Positions 58,899 to 64,000 of a stretch of 64,000 bases of DNA are shown here, piece after piece (positions within the stretch are counted from its first letter, which is position 1; the number at the start of each line of letters is the position of its first letter). The notes below the pieces were generated by a model. The model did no database searches. It was not told the origin of the DNA and saw nothing but the letters and a program-made list of their open reading frames with translations. This DNA is from DSOI01 sp041394885 (GTDB taxonomy: Bacteria > Acidobacteriota > Terriglobia > Bryobacterales > Bryobacteraceae): the NCBI GenBank assembly GCA_041394885.1, contig JAWKHI010000029.1, positions 21,946 to 85,945 of the forward strand. The letters are read 5' to 3'. The position numbers and the translations under genes were made by a program.

Positions 58899-60709
58899 TG
58901 CTGATCTCTTGCTCCCGTGGATTCAAGGACGATACCGTCGGGATTCAACCGGTCAACGCGACCGTCGACGGATACCTTTATGGCGTCTGCCTCCATCGAA
59001 ACCTGCACTGCGGGACGCTTCCCTGAAAACGGATACAGTACGGAAACGAACTCGGTATCCGAAGCCTGCTGGCGGAAGCGGACGACAGGGGCGGCGAGCT
59101 TGTGTCCGTACGATGGCGAGACGAATCCGTCGTCGACGGTGAGCGCTTGGCGGACGCCTTCCAGCCCGGCGATCACCAACCCAGGCGCGCTGGCAGTGGC
59201 TCCCTGGGCCGTCGTCACTCCTTGCGCCTCCGGCGAAAGATGAAAACGCAAATCGTAGATGTGCGGATTCGGCGCCGTCAGGGTGTCACGAATCACCCAG
59301 TAAAGGCCGCGGACAAACCAGATCCGGCGCTCATGCAATGCGTCGTACTCATGGCTCCGGCAGGATCCATGCAGGAAGGCGCATCCCTCAGCCGAGCGGA
59401 AAGTGTGAAGCTGGAAGGCGGGCTCGGGGCCGCGGATCTTGAACTTGCGCTTGTGAAATTCGTAGCGGGTCTGATTGCGTTCATCGACGGTCACGGTGTT
59501 GTGATAACAAGTCCCGCGAAACCGGACGCGCCAGTTGATGCCATCGCCTTCGTGGTAGGTGTAGCGGCCGGGGTCGACCACGAGCGAACGTCCATAGGCA
59601 GCCATTTCGAAGTGGAGGAGATCGAGGTGTCCGTGATTGCCTTCGCCCAATGGGCCGCAATCGAAGATCAAGTAGCGCTCGTTCGCGAAGGGCTCATGCT
59701 GTCCCCATCCGCTGCGGAGAATCGTGTAGCCGCCGTCGGGAAACAGCTTTGCCTGCTCCGGGGGGCAACATCCGCGAGTCCCGCCAGTGGCCACGTAGAG
59801 CAGTTCTTCATCGGCGTAGAGATCGTAGCCCTGCTGGAGCAATTCGAGGTAAGAGCCGGAGTCGCCATCGCTGAGCGACGGGATGGCGCCATCGGGTTTG
59901 TGTATCCACTTGGCGAAGTCGAGGGCCCGGCGGAGCGATTCGTCGAAGCTGGGCGGCATCTCGATACCGTTGTGAAGGGCCAACCGGCGCGCGGCCAGCC
60001 AATTGCGTAGTGCCAGGTGGTGATAGTCCGTGGACTGCTCCACATGGACGCCGTCGGGCCGCAGATCGCGTTCGGCGTTCGTGGCCAGTTCCTGGCGTGA
60101 GAAATCGAGCCAAGCGGCGGAATCCCGCATCTCCGGAAACAGGACCGCCGCCAGGAATAGAGCATACAGTTCGATCGTCCGGTGATTGCGCGAGGGAGTC
60201 AGGTGAGCACGGAGATGGCTCACTTGCGCATGGAGCGATTGAAGAAATCGCGCGTGGAAATCCGCGGGGATCGGCGCGCGCGCTTCCGCGACAAAGCGAT
60301 GATGCGCAAAGATCCAATTCTGCACCCGCCGGCCGGTGACATCATTGGGAAGCAGCGTGAGTGGATCGGCGGCGATCCAGGAGTCGGTCAACTCCACCCA
60401 CTTGCGCCAGTAGCGTTCGTCGCCGGTCTCGGTGAATGCTTCGGCGAGACCGGCGGCGTAGTAAAACTTGTGCAGCAGGATGAACCACTCGATATCTCGG
60501 CTGGCATTCCGTACCCAGAAACCGGCGCTGGGCTCAATCACTTCGCCATTGAATTCGAACCGGCCGCCAAGGATTGCGTCGGTCTTGGCGCGGCTGGTTT
60601 GAGACGGATCCGCGACGGCTTCCACACAGCGCACGCCTCGCCGTGATTGGTAGTGCTGTAGCAGCGCGTCCGCTGTCATGCCCGCGAACGGTTCCAGCAG
60701 GAACGTCAT
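58895..60709 (-). CDS. Heparinase II/III-like protein without a signal peptide
   Basis: The 604-residue product has an alpha/alpha toroid (residues about 30-310) and a C-terminal beta-sandwich. Candidate catalytic residues are Asn175-His176 (SRNHRTIE), Tyr229 (STDYHHL), His359/His361 (GEGNHGHLDLLHFEM) and His403 (CYHNTVTV), the arrangement of heparinase II/III and alginate lyases, which break uronate glycosidic bonds by beta-elimination. There is no N-terminal leader, so the protein probably stays in the cytoplasm. Such proteins in biosynthetic clusters may trim or edit the product. It is coupled to both neighbours by ATGA overlaps. Confidence 0.85.
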   Translation of the reverse strand: MTFLLEPFAGMTADALLQHYQSRRGVRCVEAVADPSQTSRAKTDAILGGRFEFNGEVIEPSAGFWVRNASRDIEWFILLHKFYYAAGLAEAFTETGDERYWRKWVELTDSWIAADPLTLLPNDVTGRRVQNWIFAHHRFVAEARAPIPADFHARFLQSLHAQVSHLRAHLTPSRNHRTIELYALFLAAVLFPEMRDSAAWLDFSRQELATNAERDLRPDGVHVEQSTDYHHLALRNWLAARRLALHNGIEMPPSFDESLRRALDFAKWIHKPDGAIPSLSDGDSGSYLELLQQGYDLYADEELLYVATGGTRGCCPPEQAKLFPDGGYTILRSGWGQHEPFANERYLIFDCGPLGEGNHGHLDLLHFEMAAYGRSLVVDPGRYTYHEGDGINWRVRFRGTCYHNTVTVDERNQTRYEFHKRKFKIRGPEPAFQLHTFRSAEGCAFLHGSCRSHEYDALHERRIWFVRGLYWVIRDTLTAPNPHIYDLRFHLSPEAQGVTTAQGATASAPGLVIAGLEGVRQALTVDDGFVSPSYGHKLAAPVVRFRQQASDTEFVSVLYPFSGKRPAVQVSMEADAIKVSVDGRVDRLNPDGIVLESTGARDQQ

Positions 60710-62067
60710 CGAACCGCCTCCTCGAACAGCCGCAGCAGCCTCCCGGTATTGCGCCTTGCGTCGAAGCTCTCGGTCACCGTGCTGCGGGCAGCCTGGCTCA
60801 GGCGGGCCGCCAGGCGCTTGTCATCCAACAACCGCGCCATCGCCTCGGCGAGCTGAACGGGATGTCTCTGGGTAACGAGGAGACCGTTGTGTTCGTGTTT
60901 GATCAGCTCAGGTATGCCGGAAATCGAGGTGGAGATCACGGGCAGCCGCATCGCCATGGCTTCGACGAGCACGTTCGGGATGCCGTCGCGGTCACCGTTG
61001 TCCATCACCTGGCAGGGCAGCACAAACAGCGACGCATCGCGATAGATCCGCTTCAACTCTTCCTGCGTTACCGGTGGGCACATCTTGACGACGCCTTCCA
61101 ATCGATGGGTCGCGATGCGAGCCCGGACGGCGGTGCTCGCGTCGCCATCGCCGCCCACGATGCGGCATTGGAATCGGTATCCGCGGCGGTGCAGGATGCT
61201 GCACGCGTCCACGAGATCGGTAAAGCCCTTCTTCTCGACGATCCGGCCCACGGATAGAAGAAGAGGGACCTCTGTGCAAGCAGGGGCGGACTCCGGAGTG
61301 AACAGCGACAGATCGAGCCCGTGATAGATGGTGTGCAGTTGCGCCTTCTCCGGCCGGAACTGATCCAGATGGTGCTGATTCGCTCCGGTGCATGTGACCG
61401 AGAACCGCGCCCGCCGTAGCTTGCGCCGCAGAAGCTTGCCGGGGTTCAGCTCTTTCAGGTAGATGTCCTTTGCGTGGGCGGTAAAACTGAAGCCTCTGCC
61501 GGACATGCGTGCCGCGAACATCGCCACTGTGGTTGCTCCGTGGCAAAAGTGCGCATGGATGTGACGGATGTGCGGCGCGTTGGCAACGATGTCATGCGCC
61601 ACCGCGCCTGCTTGCAGGAATTCCTTGAAGAATACTTTGCGAGGCATCCGCCTGCCGGGCTCACGGTAGGCAACGCACATTCCGATGCACTCGGCGAACG
61701 AGGCAAGCCAGGCAAACGGGCGCTTCGCGAATAGTTGCGCGTGGGCGCCCGCGAAGCGGGGCAGAGTTTCTCGCAGCCACGAAAGAAATGAGGATTCGCC
61801 GAGTGATTCCGCCTCTGGCAGATACCGCGCGTTCGTACGGATCCGCAGTGCGTTGCCGTGCAGCTTTTGATTCTCCAGCCTTTTCATCGAGTAGACGCGA
61901 AGCGGCAGGCCGAGAGATTCGAGCAGAAAGATCTCGTTGGTGATGAACGTCTCCGAAGTACGCGCGAAAGCCTTGAGCAGGTAGGCGACCTTGGGTTCGC
62001 CCTCCGCTTCCGATCGCGGGGCCCTTGTTTCGTTCGTGATCTCAGTGGCAGTCATGGCGATTCTCAT
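60706..62067 (-). CDS. Family 4 glycosyltransferase
   Basis: The 453-residue product is a GT-B retaining enzyme: PKVAYLLKAFARTSETFITN at the start, HIRHIHAHFCHGATTVAM, and the donor site LLSVGRIVEKKGFTDLVDA with DGIPNVLVEAMAMRLPVIST, containing the E-x7-E-type motif. It lacks a membrane segment and acts at the cytoplasmic face. The closest type is the colanic-acid/exopolysaccharide glycosyltransferases, although the acceptor is unknown. It overlaps the upstream gene and the heparinase gene by ATGA. Confidence 0.88.
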   Translation of the reverse strand: MRIAMTATEITNETRAPRSEAEGEPKVAYLLKAFARTSETFITNEIFLLESLGLPLRVYSMKRLENQKLHGNALRIRTNARYLPEAESLGESSFLSWLRETLPRFAGAHAQLFAKRPFAWLASFAECIGMCVAYREPGRRMPRKVFFKEFLQAGAVAHDIVANAPHIRHIHAHFCHGATTVAMFAARMSGRGFSFTAHAKDIYLKELNPGKLLRRKLRRARFSVTCTGANQHHLDQFRPEKAQLHTIYHGLDLSLFTPESAPACTEVPLLLSVGRIVEKKGFTDLVDACSILHRRGYRFQCRIVGGDGDASTAVRARIATHRLEGVVKMCPPVTQEELKRIYRDASLFVLPCQVMDNGDRDGIPNVLVEAMAMRLPVISTSISGIPELIKHEHNGLLVTQRHPVQLAEAMARLLDDKRLAARLSQAARSTVTESFDARRNTGRLLRLFEEAVR

Positions 62068-63299
62068 AGGCAGGGCAGGAGCGTGGTTCGCAGCGGACGC
62101 AAGGCGGTAAAGAGACCGTTTTCGACGTCGATCTGCGATGCGGTCCAGTCCGCGATCCGGTCGAGCGCGTTCATGTCCGGATAGAACCCGCCGCGGCCGG
62201 AGCGGACATACTTCAACTCCCGCACCACGGCGTCACAAAGGGTTGCCGGAGTGAGGGCGCTGGGATGAATCGTGGAGAACAGGCCCCGGTCCGCCAGCCG
62301 CTGCGTCCGGATCCATTGCTCTGCCACCGGTTCGGCTCGCGGAATTACGACCGCGCGCTTGCGGAGCGAAAGGAGTTCACAGACCGTGTTGTATCCGCCC
62401 ATCGAGACGACGGCGTCGGCGGCCTTCATGATCGAGAACAGGTCCTCGGCGAACGGAAGCACATGAACGTTCGGGTGTGCGGCGAAGGCCGCGGTAAGGC
62501 GCTCCCGCTGTGCGTTCGGCATTTCCGGACCCGTCACCACTACGCTTTGTACTCCCGCCAGCCGCGAATCGTTCAGGCAGTTCGCGTAGGATTCGAGCAC
62601 GGGGAAGCCGTCTTCTCCGCCGCCCGCGGTGACGAGCACCATCGGCGCGTTTGTTTTCACCCCCAAACCGGCGCGAATCCGCGCGGAATCCTGCTCACGG
62701 GGTGACCGGCCGAGATAGCCGCAGTGAACGGTTTTCGCCGCCACTGCCGGCGGAAACCGGTATTCTTCGGTCTGGTCGAAAATGCTGCGCTCCCCCATCA
62801 CCAGCACAATGTCGTAGTGCGTGGCCACGCGATCGTATTGGCCCTGGCGTTCCCACGCCGCGATGGTGCGGCTGGGCTCGTCGAGAATGTCGCGGAGGAT
62901 GAGCGCCGTCTTCAGTGACCGGTTCTTCCGCCGCGCGTAGGCCAACGATTGGTCCAGTTCATTCTTGATGCCACCTGGCTTCTTGTCGATCAGCATGATA
63001 TCCGGACGGAATTCCGCGGTGGCCGCCAGGATCAATTGGGAGCGGAGACGGAGCGTCTGATCGATCGTGGTGCCGAGAGTCTTCGCGCTGTAGGTCTCGC
63101 TGCCAGTCCTCGTCAAGCATGGCAGCTTGATGTAGTCGAGGCGCTTCGGCAGCCGGAGAGAGTGGATCACCGGAGAGCCGGTGACCAGGAGGATAGAGAG
63201 GTCGTCTCTGTGTTCGATGAGATGCTGGCTGAGCGCCAGCATCCGCCGGATGTTGCCCAAACCGAAGGTGTCGTGCGAATAGACCATGAGCCGTGTCAT
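62064..63299 (-). CDS. MurG/GT28-like glycosyltransferase, first gene of the operon
   Basis: The 411-residue product starts TRLMVYSHDTFGLGNIRR, a Gly-x-Gly GT-B loop like that of the second GT28-like protein, and has the C-terminal donor site ADAVVSMGGYNTVCELLSLR with KRAVVIPRAEPVAEQ. It shares the order of motifs with the protein at 54495 but is longer and clearly diverged, so the two may add different sugars. The upstream 640 bases are non-coding; only a weak AAAGAA precedes the ATG. It should be the promoter-proximal gene. Confidence 0.82.
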   Translation of the reverse strand: MTRLMVYSHDTFGLGNIRRMLALSQHLIEHRDDLSILLVTGSPVIHSLRLPKRLDYIKLPCLTRTGSETYSAKTLGTTIDQTLRLRSQLILAATAEFRPDIMLIDKKPGGIKNELDQSLAYARRKNRSLKTALILRDILDEPSRTIAAWERQGQYDRVATHYDIVLVMGERSIFDQTEEYRFPPAVAAKTVHCGYLGRSPREQDSARIRAGLGVKTNAPMVLVTAGGGEDGFPVLESYANCLNDSRLAGVQSVVVTGPEMPNAQRERLTAAFAAHPNVHVLPFAEDLFSIMKAADAVVSMGGYNTVCELLSLRKRAVVIPRAEPVAEQWIRTQRLADRGLFSTIHPSALTPATLCDAVVRELKYVRSGRGGFYPDMNALDRIADWTASQIDVENGLFTALRPLRTTLLPCL

Positions 63300-63445
63300 T
63301 GTGTGGTTCTTTCAAACGGCGTTTCTGCGATGCCGTCTGAAGAGTGAGACAGGCGGAAAGGAGCCGCGGGAACACGAATCGGTTTCGGAAATGTTAACTC
63401 CGCGTGACAGGGTTCTGCGTGGACGGGTGCCAAGTGCGGTTGCGA

Positions 63446-63464
63446 TGGCGATTGTCGATCGCCA
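63446..63464. promoter_or_regulatory. Perfect inverted repeat in the operon leader
   Basis: TGGCGAT (63446-63452) and ATCGCCA (63458-63464) are perfect complements around TGTCG. It lies about 150 bases before the first gene of the operon and could be an operator or a transcript hairpin; chance is possible. Confidence 0.3.
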
Positions 63465-63603
63465 GCAACAACGCGCGAAAGCTGGCCCTCCGGCAGCCTG
63501 GGGCAACGGCCGTGGGCTCTCTACGGCCGCACGGCTAGGGGCAGGTTGACCTTCGAATGGCTTCGATCATGGGAGGTGGGACACTTCGCCCATACCCGCC
63601 ACC

Positions 63604-63666
63604 GTCGCTGATACCCGTCGCTGATACCCGTCGCTGATACCCGTCGCTGATACCCGTCGCTGATAC
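63604..63666. repeat. 13-base tandem repeat, four full copies plus 11 bases
   Basis: GTCGCTGATACCC is repeated without change at 63604, 63617, 63630 and 63643, with a partial copy at 63656-63666. A degenerate copy (TTCGCCCATACCC) lies a few bases before. The unit length is not a multiple of three, so it does not encode protein repeats. It lies between the glycan operon and the next gene. Confidence 0.9.
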
Positions 63667-63939
63667 ATTGATACCTGAGTATCCAGCCTCCTCCCCGCAT
63701 GCCTCGAGCGAAAAACAAAACGTGCCGCCGCCGCGCTCCCGAATCCACGTATCGCGCTGATCGAAACACCAATGACCGAAAGCCCTCGCAATCCCCGAAC
63801 CCCGACTACGCCATGCTGCTGACGCCTACCGAGCACGCAGTCGCCCGCGAGGCGGTCGAGGCGCGGTACGGCCAGAGCTCCTTTGGCCGGCTTTCATGAA
63901 ATCCCGGATGCCGATTTGGCTGCGGATTTCGCCGCCCGG

Positions 63940-64000
63940 TCAGCGTACCGTGATGGTGCCCACGTCCTGCCAACTCGTATTGTTGCCGCCGGTATCGCGC
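63940..64000 (-). CDS. C-terminal end of a gene running off the right edge
   Basis: Nineteen sense codons plus TGA read RDTGGNNTSWQDVGTITVR. This looks like the last strand of an exported multi-domain beta protein; similar ends are seen in large secreted acidobacterial proteins. Too short to name. Confidence 0.5.
   Translation of the reverse strand, partial: RDTGGNNTSWQDVGTITVR

Larger units (their letters stand above)
63300..63939. other. Long non-coding leader upstream of the glycan operon
   Basis: No convincing gene is found between the operon start and the gene ending at 63940; short open frames here lack ribosome sites and family features. The stretch holds a 7-base perfect inverted repeat (63446-63464), two copies of ACGGCCG near 63510-63530 and a 13-base tandem repeat (63604-63666). 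It must contain the operon promoter, which I cannot pin down. Confidence 0.55.

Noticed and set aside
63567..63836. Minus-strand frame across the 13-base repeat (YQRRVSATGISDG repeats)
   Set aside because: The repeat unit is not a multiple of three, so the apparent peptide repeats change frame; the rest has no protein features.
63699..63899. 66-codon plus-strand frame starting MPRAKNKTCRRR
   Set aside because: No ribosome site, low-complexity Arg/Pro/Asn content and no family resemblance; it lies in the non-coding leader next to the tandem repeat.

Overview
The window is GC-rich, gene-dense bacterial DNA. Its gene content points to an Acidobacteriota lineage of the Bryobacterales/Solibacter type. 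It carries four large Oar-like outer-membrane proteins with an N-terminal carboxypeptidase-regulatory domain, two DUF1549/DUF1553 plus DUF1501 gene pairs, several Gfo/Idh/MocA proteins (two with Tat signals), a PQQ-like beta-propeller protein and many exported hydrolases. The assignment is inferred from families; there is no rRNA to confirm it. I saw no tRNA, rRNA, CRISPR array or insertion sequence.

Layout. 1-22 kb: an edge-truncated PAP2-like membrane protein, two tandem Gfo/Idh/MocA genes, two secreted lysyl-endopeptidase-like serine proteases (one with five PPC-like repeats), a LEA-like repeat protein, an Oar-like receptor, a lipoprotein, a third Gfo/Idh gene, a cysteine-free Rrf2 regulator beside cysteine synthase, a hybrid histidine kinase whose phosphoacceptor His is Asp, a badly broken thiE and a frameshifted S9 peptidase. 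22-39 kb: a cytochrome/DUF1549/DUF1553 protein with its DUF1501 partner, two tandem Oar-like receptors with a shared leader hairpin, then a forward run of aminotransferase, metallohydrolase, glycoside hydrolase, small exported protein and PQQ-like propeller. 39-49 kb: a beta-sandwich protein, motAB, an exported protein, ychF, moxR, a YkgJ-type Cys cluster protein, a second DUF1549/DUF1553-DUF1501 pair, exbD and a DJ-1/PfpI protein.

49.4-63.3 kb is the most interesting part: nine minus-strand genes in which every junction overlaps (seven or more of them the 4-base ATGA type). In transcription order they encode a MurG/GT28-like glycosyltransferase, a GT4 glycosyltransferase, a heparinase II/III-like protein, a UDP-uronate-type epimerase, a protein with two APH-like kinase domains made by internal duplication, a second GT28-like glycosyltransferase, a polysaccharide deacetylase-like protein, an MsbA-type ABC exporter and an Oar-like outer-membrane barrel. 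I read this as a complete, translationally coupled pathway for making and exporting a uronate-containing glycan or glycolipid that uses neither Wzx/Wzy nor a recognisable initiating transferase. No characterised system with this composition is known to me.

A caution covers the window: at least seven genes carry frame-breaking lesions (near 3200, 3915, 15157, 19440-19590, 19996, 20080, 28696, and a stop at 31084). Some sit at short homopolymers and the downstream frames stay well conserved, so sequence error is a serious alternative to real pseudogenes. The 49-63 kb operon shows none.
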